Assembly (NCBI GenBank): GCA_028015205.1
Contig: CM051516.1
Location: 34,672,230-34,736,229 of the forward strand
Direction of reading: 5' to 3'
Source of the DNA: Mytilisepta virgata
Lineage: Eukaryota > Mollusca > Bivalvia > Mytilida > Mytilidae
Length of the DNA stretch: 64,000 nt
Positions within the stretch are counted from its first letter, which is position 1. Each line of letters starts with the position of its first letter. The notes below the pieces were generated by a model. It ran no database searches and was not told the DNA's origin. It worked only from the letters and a program-made list of their open reading frames with translations. Of the stretch, positions 1-9,141 are shown piece by piece. Made by a program: the position numbers and the translations under genes.

Positions 1-630
1 AATGTAATGGAGAAAATGTTCAGGACGTTGAGACCTAGCTTTGTTACATTTGAGAAAAAGTTGTATGACGTCATTTTATAGGCGTAATTGCCCCTAGAAT
101 GTTTAAATTTTTGTTTTTCGTTTATTTCTCAACAATGGTACATGATAAAGGCATGGGGTCTTTTGTTTTAACATCAGGGATTGATAACCTTCAAATTGGC
201 ATCAAGGTCAAAGGTCAAGGTCAAGTTCTATTATTTGACATTTGCTTGTTATCACTACTCCTCTGAAATGGTTGTGGATAGCCAAGGAAATGTAATGGTG
301 GAAATGTTTAGGACATTGATGCGCAACTTTGTTACATTTGAGTTCAAGTTGTATGACGTCATCTTTTGAGAGTAATTGCGCCTACAACGTTCAAACTTAA
401 GGTTTTTCGTTGATAACTTGACAATGGTACATAATAATGGCATGGGGTCTTCTAAAATGACCTCAACGACCAATGACCTTGAAAAAGGTCACAAGGTCAA
501 AGGTCAAGGTCATGACCTATATTACGTATTTTGCATTTTTTCACACTTTATAAGTTTTTTTCAGATTTTTAAAGCAATTAAAGCTATTGAAAGCGTGAAA
601 TTCAGGCACTACTTTTGATGACGTCATTTC
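1..630. repeat. Tandem repeat (~288 bp) with CRE and nuclear-receptor half-sites
   Basis: Two diverged units about 288 bp apart share the phrases aatgtaatgg (1 and 289), gttgtatgacgtcat and ggcatggggtctt. Each carries a perfect palindromic CRE (TGACGTCA at 66-73 and 354-361), with a third CRE at 619-626. Each also has a cluster of AGGTCA half-sites: 205-210, 212-217 and 218-223 in the first, and 486-491, 494-499, 501-506 and 507-512 in the second. The second ends in the palindrome AGGTCATGACCT (507-518). Small ORFs here do not look coding. Regulatory use is inference; the motifs may only be part of a repeat consensus. Confidence 0.7.
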
Positions 631-1770
631 TGGCAACGTTATTATTTCTGTAGACGTTTTTAGACGTTTTGGATATATTGGAATGTTAATTAATGTGACA
701 ATGTTACAACCCATGAAAACGTCTAGAATTGTCAATTTAAAAGGTCACATTAATGCCGTTTTTGATGTTTATAGTGCAAAACAGTATAATTCATCACAAA
801 CATTTAGTTAACCAGAAATAAACATTTTTCTTAGTTATTCAAACTAGCAGTCCATATATTTTTTTAAAAATTGTGAAATTACCTATCGTATCAAACCAGA
901 AGTGATATTTGTAATACGGGAAGTAGCATAATACCTCCCTTATTTCAGTACATAGAACCATATATCTTTGAAATCACTGAAAGTTTAGCTATGCTCTAAA
1001 ACCAACAATTACATTTTAAACCTCATTTTTTTTATCAACAAATCTGCAATTGAGGTGGAAAGACCTTCAATTGTTCTCTGAACAATTGGTTTTTAATTGT
1101 TATTTTTGTGTTTATTATGTTTTGTGTGCCTGCAAAAGAAATTTGATACACACCGACAAAATTTATAGCAAAATTTTTTTCCTATAAAATAAGTTCTGGC
1201 CCATCCACTATACATATTAAAAAAAGAACTCGCCCATCCAAATATTTACACAAAAAAGTGCTTTCCCTGTCCCATTTTGCGCCGGCCCATCCATCTGATA
1301 AATATTGAACGGTCCCTTGAAAGTGACAGATCCGTTTCATCCTAACTTCTTACCCATATTTTGCAATCATCTTATTAACTTATCATTTCCATTTTATATC
1401 CAAAAGTTGCGTCTTTTGCGAATGTTACGAAAAGTGCATATTTATTTTCTAACTCCCGGAAGCAAATTATCCAGCCGTATTTTAGGTGCGGCCTGGGCGA
1501 TTTGGGTACCCCGACGTTACTGGCGTCACCAAATTTTCTAAGATAAGGTGTATGAATTAAATATTTATTCGACAATATACCATGAGAATAAAGAACAGGC
1601 ATACGTTGAGAGTTCTTGTTACCGACTTCCATAATAAGCAATAAAATCGCCCAGATTTTCCCTTTTGGATCGGATTATTTGCTGTTTTCATATCTATATA
1701 CCAACGGAATAACCACTCATCATATAGTCATAATAATCCGTTCTGGAATGGACGCTTTCATTTTAACATA
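631..1770. other. No gene seen
   Basis: AT-rich sequence with scattered stops in all frames. ORFs of 60-90 codons at 1305-1641 overlap on opposite strands and have no recognisable domain or codon pattern. I see no feature here beyond repeat-like AT-rich DNA. Confidence 0.6.
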
Positions 1771-1820
1771 ATGATTACTGCTGATGAGATGTCAGTCAAC
1801 GAAATGGCCATACAGTGCAT
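1771..1820 (+). ncRNA. Hammerhead ribozyme, type I, family B
   Basis: Core CUGAUGA at 1781-1787 and GAAA at 1801-1804, with U1811-A1812 before the predicted cleavage (after 1812). Stem I pairs 1776-1780 with 1813-1817 (one G-U), then after a 2-nt bulge 1771-1773 with 1818-1820. Stem II pairs 1788-1791 with 1797-1800 around the loop UCAGU, with one A-A mismatch. Stem III is short (1804-1806 with 1809-1811, or two pairs with a GGCC loop). All conserved core bases are present. Pairing was worked out by hand. A decayed relative lies on the minus strand at 3182-3258. Confidence 0.7.
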
Positions 1821-2510
1821 AAAATTTATTTCGATATTTTGTGATACATTGTACTGTAATATGTTTTAGTTCCGTTTTCCATTTTCGTCTTCATTCTTGC
1901 TTTTCTGACTCAATTTTATTCAGTGGTTTATCTGTTCCTATAGTTAACGTCTAAGCTATGAGATATATTTTGATTAACCGTTTTAACGGTACAACAGATA
2001 TAACCTTTATTAATGCGATGCACCCCAATTAAGGGTATACATATACAATTATATACATGTGCATACGTTGTACAATTTAATACATAAATCACCAGTAGCT
2101 GACAAAACGACTAGTAAGGGGTAGGTTAATTTAAACAATTTTGTTTTGTAGTATGAAAAAATAATATAAATTCAGGTATCAATTTCAGGTTTTTGTGTTG
2201 CTTAAAAAGTAGGGAATTAATTCATAAATAGTAGAAAGTTTATATGTACACAGAAGAATAACACAGTAGTTGTCAGACTCTAACGTACAAAGGGAATTAA
2301 CGTTGAATTCTTTGACAGAAAAATATCTATACACTTCAAGTTTAGTCACGATAGCTAATCGATCAATTTAAATACCTTCTTATTTCATCTATGATTGAAA
2401 TGCAGAAAAAATCGTATTAATGTGAATACGTTGATGAAGAAGAAAACGGATAGCAGGAAAATTCAATAATGACATAGTGAATTACGATCATAGCATAAAG
2501 AGCACAAAAG
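1821..2510. other. No gene seen; family-B element tail then unique AT-rich DNA
   Basis: The first ~30 bases after the family-B hammerhead are shared with the minus-strand copy near 3.2 kb, ending about gtgatac (1847); beyond that the two diverge. The rest holds no convincing ORF, RNA gene or repeat that I can see. Confidence 0.5.
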
Positions 2511-2560
2511 ACAAAATAACAATCCAAAGATGCTAATATTAGATATAGTAAATTTATACT

Positions 2561-2607
2561 ATGCTGTATACGACGCATTTTAATGAGTTACCTCTCATCA
2601 GCAGCAT
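2561..2607 (-). ncRNA. Degenerate hammerhead ribozyme, family A
   Basis: Minus strand: stem I AUGCUG/CAGCAU is intact, CUGAUGA is intact and stem III is intact, but GAAA has become AAAA (the invariant G12 is lost) and stem II has CAUU for CCUU. Predicted inactive. Confidence 0.75.
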
Positions 2608-2938
2608 TAAAACCGAAACATTTGGAAGACCAAAAACCAAACTTATATTAAACAAGAAGTACTCAACCAAAAATACCGAAATAGGAAGCCAAATTTCAGC
2701 TAAGGAGATCTACCTTGTGCAATACAAGGAATGAACCCTAAGTATTTCTATTATTTTTGAATTTTGCTAAATACTGGTAATTTCTGTAACAAATCAATGA
2801 ATAATCATGTCAGACAAGTCTGAAGACTGGGTTGGTGAATACCCTCGGGGACCTTGGGTCCACCAGCAGAGGCATCATCCCAGGAGTTTCAAAATAACAA
2901 TCCAAAGATACTAATGTTAGATACAGTAAATTTATACT

Positions 2939-2985
2939 ATGCTGTATACTACGCATTTCAAGCAGTTACCTCTTATCAGCAGCAT
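2939..2985 (-). ncRNA. Degenerate hammerhead ribozyme, family A
   Basis: Minus strand: stem I AUGCUG/CAGCAU and GAAA are intact, but CUGAUGA reads CUGAUAA (invariant G8 lost) and stem II carries one mismatch. Predicted inactive. Lies 378 nt from its neighbour, one monomer length. Confidence 0.75.
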
Positions 2986-3181
2986 TAAAACCGAAACATT
3001 TGGAAGACCAAAAACCAAACTTAAACATAGAATCAGTAGATAGTCAAGATAATGTGTACATACACTTAACACTAGAAGGGTTAAACTGGTTTTATAGGCA
3101 GATTTTGTTTCCATATATATGATTTACAAAAAATAAACTTATCAGGAGAAATATATATATTCTTGAGAGTAACAATAAAAC

Positions 3182-3258
3182 GTATCACAAAATACTGAAA
3201 TAAATTAGATGCACTGTATGGTCATTTCGTTGACTGACAAATCATACGCAGTACTAGA
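3182..3258 (-). ncRNA. Decayed hammerhead, family B
   Basis: Reverse complement matches 1787-1850: gtcagtcaacgaaatg, then ccatacagtgcat, then aatttattt and attttgtgatac. GAAA is kept (complement at 3224-3227) but the CUGAUGA box is destroyed. It shows family B is also multi-copy, and its homology ends about 35 nt past the cleavage position, as at 1847. Confidence 0.6.
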
Positions 3259-3733
3259 GATCAAAGTGTTGGAAAACCGGTTAAAGATATAATGATGAAT
3301 TAATCATTTTACTTTCTGCTACACATCCTTTACTGTAAACTACCTCTTTGACCATTGAGTGGACCTTTCAAGAGGGTGTGATATTGTTGGCTGATTGATT
3401 ATACAATTATGATTCTTAAAACTGCATTATACCAACCAATTGTTATGCTAAATATTATATGGTGTCATCTTTGATTCACTGTTTGACAGTATTTTTAAAA
3501 AAAGTTTACCCAGTAGTATTCAAGCCATGAAGTAAGCTAACCCTTCCGAAGCATCCGATGTCACTTCCGATATTTTTTAAAATTGACATTGCAACTTTTG
3601 GTTTTTGTGCTGTTTTGTTTCGACTTTGTTTGATTCGCTACGTGTTTTTATTCTTTTGTTGTTGTCTTTGTAGTGTTAATTGTTTGTTATAATTCAAACC
3701 AATTAGCCAGGACATTTGAGTTTTGGTCTTGTA
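3259..3733. other. No gene seen
   Basis: AT-rich spacer between the family-B remnant and a minisatellite. No ORF or repeat recognised. Confidence 0.5.
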
Positions 3734-3830
3734 ACGTGTACCCAATGTCTTTGTCCTGTAGAATTTACCCAATGTCTTTGTCTTGTAAAATTTACCCAAT
3801 GCCTTTGTCTTGTAGAATTTACCCAATATC
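3734..3830. repeat. 27-bp minisatellite, ~3.5 copies
   Basis: The phrase acccaatg/a recurs at 3740, 3767, 3794 and 3821, a strict 27-bp period. Because 27 is divisible by three, both strands show short periodic ORFs. These are by-products of the repeat, not genes. It sits in the spacer between the inverted retrozyme arrays. Confidence 0.85.
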
Positions 3831-4239
3831 TCATCGATTCGATAATCTTTTGTCCATATCTAAATTAGTATTACATTTACTTAGTATTTTCAGTATGCTC
3901 ATAATCAAAATTAATTACGCCGAATAATAACCTAAGGATCAGATACAAATCCAAACTGTCAAAATAATTTGATGCCTCTTCTGGTGGACCCTAGGTCCCC
4001 CAGGGTATTCACCAACCCAGTCTTCAGACTTGTCTGACATGATTATTCATTGATTTGTTACAGAAATTACCAGTATTTAGCAAAATTCAAAAATAATAGA
4101 AATACTTAGGGTTCATTCCTTGTATTGCACAAGGTAGATCTCCTTAGCTGAAATTTGGCTTCCTATTTCGGTATTTTTGGTTGAGTACTTCTTGTTTAAT
4201 ATAAGTCTGGTTTTTGGTCTTCAAAATGTTTCGGTTTTA

Positions 4240-4286
4240 ATGCTGCTGATGAGAGGTAACTCCTTGAAATGCGTCGTATACAGCAT
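4240..4286 (+). ncRNA. Hammerhead ribozyme, type I, family A copy 1
   Basis: Stem I AUGCUG (4240-4245) pairs with CAGCAU (4281-4286). Core CUGAUGA is 4246-4252. Stem II GAGG/CCUU (4253-4256 with 4262-4265, one G-U) closes loop UAACU. GAAA is 4266-4269. Stem III 4269-4272 with 4276-4279 closes loop GUC. U4279-A4280 precedes the predicted cleavage. Every invariant core base is present. Confidence 0.85.
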
Positions 4287-4615
4287 AGTATAAATTTACT
4301 ATATCTAATATTAGTATCTTTGGATTGTTATTTTGAAATTCATGGGATGATGCCTCTGCTGGTGGACCCTAGGTCCCCGAGAGTATTCACCAACCCAGTC
4401 GTCAGACTTGTCTGACATGATTATTCATTGATTTGTTACAGAAATACCAGTATTTAGCAAAATTCAAAAATAATAGAAATACTAAGGGTTCATTCCTTGT
4501 ATTGCACAAGGTAGATCTCCTTAGCTGAAATTTGGCTTCCTATTTCGGTATTTTTGGTTGAGTACTTCTTGTTTAATATTAGTTGGTTTTTGGTCTTCCA
4601 AATGTTTCGGTTTTA

Positions 4616-4662
4616 ATGCTGCTGATGAGAGGTAACTCCTTGAAATGCGTCGTATACAGCAT
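4616..4662 (+). ncRNA. Hammerhead ribozyme, type I, family A copy 2
   Basis: Identical in the ribozyme to copy 1: stem I 4616-4621 with 4657-4662, CUGAUGA 4622-4628, stem II 4629-4632 with 4638-4641, GAAA 4642-4645, predicted cleavage after A4656, 376 nt from copy 1. Confidence 0.85.
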
Positions 4663-4994
4663 AGTATAAATTTACTATATCTAATATTAGTATATTTGGA
4701 TTGTTATTTTGAAACTCCTGGGATGATGCCTCTGCTGGTTGATCCAAGGTCCCCGAGGGTATTCACCAACCCAGTCGTCAGACTTGTCTGACATGATTAT
4801 TCATTGATTTGTTACAGAAATTACCAGTATTTAGCAAAATTAAAAAAAAAAAAGAAATACTAAGGGTTCATTCCTTGTATTGCACAAGGTAGATCTCCTT
4901 AGCTGAAATTTGGCTTTTTATTTCGGTATTTTTGGTTGAGTACTTCTTGTTTAATATAAGTCTGGTTTTTGGTCTTCCAAATGTTTAGGTTTTA

Positions 4995-5041
4995 ATGCTG
5001 CTGATGAAAGGTAACTCCTTGAAATGCGTCGTATACAGCAT
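4995..5041 (+). ncRNA. Hammerhead ribozyme, type I, family A copy 3
   Basis: Stem I 4995-5000 with 5036-5041, CUGAUGA 5001-5007, GAAA 5021-5024, cleavage predicted after A5035. The first stem II pair is A-U rather than G-U (AAGG with CCUU), so the stem is fully Watson-Crick. A change that keeps pairing supports a maintained structure. Confidence 0.85.
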
Positions 5042-5089
5042 AGTATAAATTTACTATATCTAATATTAGTATCTTTGGATTGTTATTTT

Positions 5090-5889
5090 ATTAACAATAA
5101 TATGAATAAAGGATATGGTATGATTTGGCCTGATTTTTGCCCCTTGAATTCCAAAATCAAAAAGTAATGATGAACTTACTCCAGCTGTCAATAAGTACTC
5201 TTAAAATGTTGCATTTTAAGGAACACGTTTTGTTTTCAACAAGACTTTTTTTTATTAGCGGCAATATGCTGTCAAATATCGCTAATTGTGAAGAACTGAA
5301 TGAAAAATACCAAATTTCACTTATTTTTTGGAACTTTGAATTAAATTTTTGATATGAGCAACAGATGAGCAACAAAAAGAGCATTTTACTGAAATGTGTC
5401 CATATTTAAGACAAACGAAAAAGAATTTGGCCAAGACTGTTGCTCAAAGTTGTTTTGACAAAAACCTACTGTGAAAACACGGAAATTTCTTCAAATCCTC
5501 TATTTAGCAGACGTTTATGGCGTCGCTGTTGCATCTTCAGAAGGGATTTTGCACAATGATTGATAGATTGTTAAAGTTCGATCCTTATACGATAAAAATG
5601 ATACAAATTCGAATCTGAAATCGTACTTTTATTTTTTAGTGTCATATTGAGCCAAATAATGGTCGAAATCATACCACCTTCTCTAGTTACAAACTCCGAA
5701 ACAGAACTGAATAGAAGATGATTGTGCGTTATTTTTCTGAAAGCTTTTTCTATTAAACAATAATAAAGAAACGGAAAACGGAAATTTCAACATGGAGTCC
5801 CACCCAGTAATTTAAATCATTTCATTTAATTGTCATATAAAACATAAAAGCTGGTCTGACTTTTAGTGTGCTTAATATGTGACGGTGTA
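5090..5889. other. No gene seen
   Basis: The stretch after the retrozyme array has overlapping short ORFs on both strands at 5137-5384 with no family signature. I see no RNA gene or repeat boundary before the MITE at 5890. Confidence 0.5.
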
Positions 5890-6159
5890 GTACCCAGACG
5901 GTAGCTATTCGCAAAAAAAAAAGGCGTCCGGTGTTGCTATCCGAAATTTTTACGGTTTCTGTACGTATATAATATGGCAAGACAGAATGGAGCGGTACAG
6001 CGACAAACGCAGCTACATTGTGAATATAATAATACATAAAATTGACTTAATTTGAACAACTGACTATGTTTCCTCGTGTTCTTTTTCAAATAGCAACCGT
6101 AACAATTTCGGATAGCAACACCGGACGCGTTTTATTTCGAATAGCGACCGTCCAGGTAC
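5890..6159. mobile_element. MITE-like element with ~75-bp inverted repeats and TA flanks
   Basis: Arms at about 5890-5963 and 6088-6159 are imperfect inverted repeats sharing gacggt, gctattcg, cgtccggtgttgctatccg and gttacggtt-like blocks. TA dinucleotides lie directly outside both ends (5888-5889 and 6160-6161), as expected for Tc1/mariner-type target duplication. No coding capacity. Family assignment beyond TA-flanked foldback is not possible by eye. Confidence 0.6.
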
Positions 6160-6238
6160 TATCTTTGTTATACTTTGGAAAAATCTTAAAATCTTTCAAT
6201 TACTGATATTTCGATACTAGCCAGAAATTGATACTTTA

Positions 6239-7899
6239 CGGGACCTTAATTCCGATGACCTCAAGTCTAAACCCCCTGACTGCTCCTGTTCGACATCTCC
6301 ATTCAATTTTAGTCCTGTGAGTCATGTTATCACTGGAGATCTCAATCTAGTTGATAATCAAAAGCTAAAAAATATGCTAGCTAAAGGCCCCAAATACCGA
6401 GAACCTCAGCCAATTAATTGGAAATATAATATCAAATTACTTATGGATTCGGTTGAGGACTATGCCAGAAAATGGACTTCAAAGGAACAGGAGCCTGCTG
6501 ACACACTTTCAGAGTGGGTGAAGGCTATTAGGTCAATGATACAAATCAGAATTAAACGCCTCCAAGGGTCTATAAGCACTAAAGCTAAATCCATCTTTAA
6601 AGACCCTAAGGTTGTTGAAAACTTGACTCGCCTCCATGACAAATATGTAGTTTTCCAGCTGACAAGGCCCCCAATAACATCGTTTTTGTTTGTAAGAACT
6701 ATTATTTTGAGTTTCTTAGAAACGAATTGGAAATAGATAACACTGCGGGTAACCCAACTTATACACCGACCACACTCACTAAGCAGGAAGTCCTTGATAA
6801 CCACAAGACCGTTCTTCATTCCTTTGGCATTCTACAAAGGATGAAGAAATGAACCTTCCTGCTCTTTATTGGATTCCTAAACTACATAAGAATCCGTTTA
6901 AACAAAGGTACATTGCTGGGTCAGCTAATTGCTCTACAAAACCTCTTTCAAAGATTTTAACATCCATATTGACATGTATTAAAGAGGGCCTTCAGAATTA
7001 CTGTGAAACATCATATTCCACCAGTGGCGTCAATCAGATGTGGATTCTTAAAAACTCCAAAAATGTACTTCAATATCTAAAATCAAAATCTTTGGCTACA
7101 TGCAACAGCATAAAAACTTTCGACTTCTCTACACTCTACACTACCATACCACATTCTCAATTAAAAGATCGCTTAAAGCAACTTGTTCATCAATGTTTTT
7201 TCAAGAAAAATGGGACACGAAGGTATAAATCCTTGTTCTAGGTAGAGAAAAGTCTTATTTCGTGAAGAACCACTCTGATTCTGACAAAAAGTATTCTGAA
7301 GATGAAATTACAAACATGTTAGATTTTTTCATAGACAACATATTCGTTGAATTTGGCGGTCTAATTTTTCAACAAGCAATCGGCATTCCAATGGGAACCA
7401 ACTGTGCTCCTCTCCTTGCCGATCTGTTTCTGTACTCATATGAAGCGGACTTCATTCAAGGGCTACTACGTGAAAACAAAAAGAAACTAGCCCAATCCTT
7501 TAATTTCACCTTTCGTTATATAGATGATGTGTTGTCGTTAAATAACGACAAATTCCAAGACTTTCTACATCTTATCTACCCCAGTGAGCTTGAAATTAAG
7601 GATACTACAGATACACCAAAGTCCGCTTCATATTTGGATTTGTTTCTTGAAATAGACTATGAGGGACGTTTGAAGACAAAACTTTATGACAAACGTGATG
7701 ACTTTCAAGGGCATGCGTGAGTTACCCTGACTTTCGACAAAGAGGATTACTGCTGTCACAAAAGCTTCTTAACCAGTGTTTTATCAGGGATAAGTTGCTG
7801 ACATCACTTAAGAAATTTTACGGTCGTCATCATGAATTGATTGACCATTACAGTGTTCCAATATCTAAGATGATGTTGGACCACTTCCCATTGTCGTAA
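6239..7899 (+). pseudogene. Penelope-like element reverse transcriptase, broken (copy 1)
   Basis: Remnant of a reverse transcriptase for genomic retroposition. It opens inside the N-terminal domain (PPDCSCSTSPF, HVITGDLN, GPKYREP), then gives RT blocks FDFSTLYTTIPH (7118-7153, motif A-like), GIPMGTNCAP (7381-7410, motif B-like) and YIDDV (7519-7533, catalytic YxDD). It ends with KFYGRHHELIDHY and a stop at 7899. It is broken by frame changes near 6680-6850, a stop at 7239-7241 and a deletion near 7705 that removes about 30 residues (the NFPFL...GVYISQL block seen in other copies). The 5' end is truncated at about 6239. Motifs resemble the telomerase-related Penelope-like group. No GIY-YIG endonuclease is visible after the RT, so an endonuclease-lacking or N-terminal-endonuclease lineage is possible. 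Confidence 0.75.
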
Positions 7900-8224
7900 C
7901 ATTTCATGTGCCTCCACCGATTTGTGACTTCCACCGGATTGACTTTGTTGAACTTCACGAGGTGCCGTATACGGAGCAGGAACTGCTTACCCTTCCGGAG
8001 CACCTGGGTTCACTCCTGGTTTTTATAGGAGTTCGTGTTGTTCATTGTTTTTTAGTTTTCTGTGTTTATTTGTTGTCCTTGTGATTGTTCATTTGTCTTC
8101 CCGGGATTTTCTGTCCAATGGATTACGTTTTTTTGATTGCTCCTTAGGTATATTTGTCCTTTTTTTTTACATTAATTGTTACTAAAAGGTTTAATTTTTA
8201 ATGAAAACTAAGGAATATCTCATT
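7900..8224 (+). other. 3' UTR of Penelope-like copy 1
   Basis: The first ~120 bases (cttacccttccggagcacct near 7986-8005) match, in sense, the region just after the RT stop in the minus-strand copies at 14.6, 25.8, 54.3 and 55.7 kb. Further on the sequence differs, so this copy belongs to another subfamily. Confidence 0.5.
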
Positions 8225-8375
8225 CTTCCATAACTCTGTCCTTAGACTGTTTTTCTCTACCTTTTGGTCAATTTGACATTTGTTCTTCAACTTTCTCGAT
8301 TGCTGTTTTATTTTAGCTCCTTAGCACAGCTGATGAGTCGTAGATATATTAAATGTACACAACATTTGTATCAAA
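8225..8375 (+). repeat. Dispersed repeat D with hammerhead 5'-half remnant
   Basis: Shares ataactctgtcc, ttttggtca and ttcttcaactt with 47110-47345, 55435-55550 and 57600-57770. Near the end (8330-8339) it holds CTGATGAGTC, which equals the start of a hammerhead core, but no GAAA box follows in place. I recall an intact hammerhead of this form (CUGAUGAGUC...GACGAAAC) as common in mussel repeats; here it is decayed. Confidence 0.4.
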
Positions 8376-9049
8376 GACAAAGAATTTTCTTCTATTTCTT
8401 TTTTTTTTTTTTAATTTGCTTTTATTGGTATATACATTGTATTTGACGCACACAATACAATAAATACAAAGACAAAGATAACAATAAACCAATATCGTTA
8501 ATTTGGATAACGTTTACATTTCTAAAATAATTTCACTAGAAAAAATCAGTTTGGACATAAATCTTGCAAAAAATATGGAACTAATATTTCCAGAAAGATT
8601 AAATCTAAATTTCTTTTTCTGATTACAATAATTTTCAATCATGCATCAGACTGATTTTTAAGGTGAGATATTTACATCAACTTTATAGTCGGTAAACGCT
8701 TTAGAAAGTATCCAATTTCGCCTTGTTTCTGTTTTGTGCTCTTTTATGTTATAGTTTTGTACCGGATTCCTGTTACCTGTTTTGTTGATTATTAATTGAA
8801 ATAAGATTTGTTTGCTTTCAAATAATAGAGAGATGTATTTATTTAAACATCATTGATTTGGAATTTGAACACCTGTTGCCTCCATTACTTTGAATTCTGT
8901 TCATGTCTTGTTCTACATACAAAAGAAAACGTTTAACTTTAAGGTATCCGTACGATATTTGATTACATAATTATTATGGTAATACTTAAGCAATTGTCGG
9001 GAAACTGCGACTTTTTAACCCTAGCTAATTTTACAGTTAATACGAGTAC

Positions 9050-9141
9050 ATTCATGACCATATGCATATACTTCAGTCAGCAAAAAAGTTTACTTATTCA
9101 TGACCATATGCATATACTTCAGTCAGCAAAAAAGTTTACTT
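9050..9141. repeat. Perfect 46-bp tandem duplication
   Basis: Bases 9050-9095 are repeated without change at 9096-9141 (attcatgaccatatgcat... unit). Identity over the whole unit implies a recent duplication. Confidence 0.9.

Larger units (their letters stand above)
2511..3023 (-). mobile_element. Retrozyme-like array, inverted, ~1.4 units, ribozymes decayed
   Basis: Minus-strand copy of the 376-379-nt unit that forms the plus array at 3970-5089. It holds one full monomer between the two hammerhead cleavage positions (2566/2567 and 2944/2945, 378 nt apart) plus a partial unit. Read in its own sense it starts near 3023 inside a unit and stops near 2511, at the same unit position (after attgttatttt) where the plus array stops. 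Both hammerheads have lost essential core bases. It encodes no protein. The hammerhead-per-unit layout follows animal retrozymes; mobility is inference. Confidence 0.7.
3970..5089 (+). mobile_element. Retrozyme-like tandem array, ~3 units of 376-379 nt
   Basis: Three head-to-tail copies: gatgcctct recurs at 3971, 4349 and 4725. Each contains one complete hammerhead ribozyme (cleavage after 4280, 4656 and 5035), so two full monomers of 376 and 379 nt are bounded by ribozymes. Self-cleavage would release linear monomers that could circularise. No ORF spans the unit. The array begins inside a unit near 3970 and ends 54 nt after the last cleavage position at attgttatttt, the same end as the inverted array at 2511. 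Animal retrozymes are described as short tandem repeats of a few hundred bases with type I hammerheads; this fits well. Target duplication was not found. An ordinary satellite that acquired a ribozyme is the alternative. Confidence 0.8.

Noticed and set aside
3638..3927. Periodic short ORFs (YPMSLSC-type repeats)
   Set aside because: Product of a 27-bp minisatellite; no start, signal or domain supports a protein.
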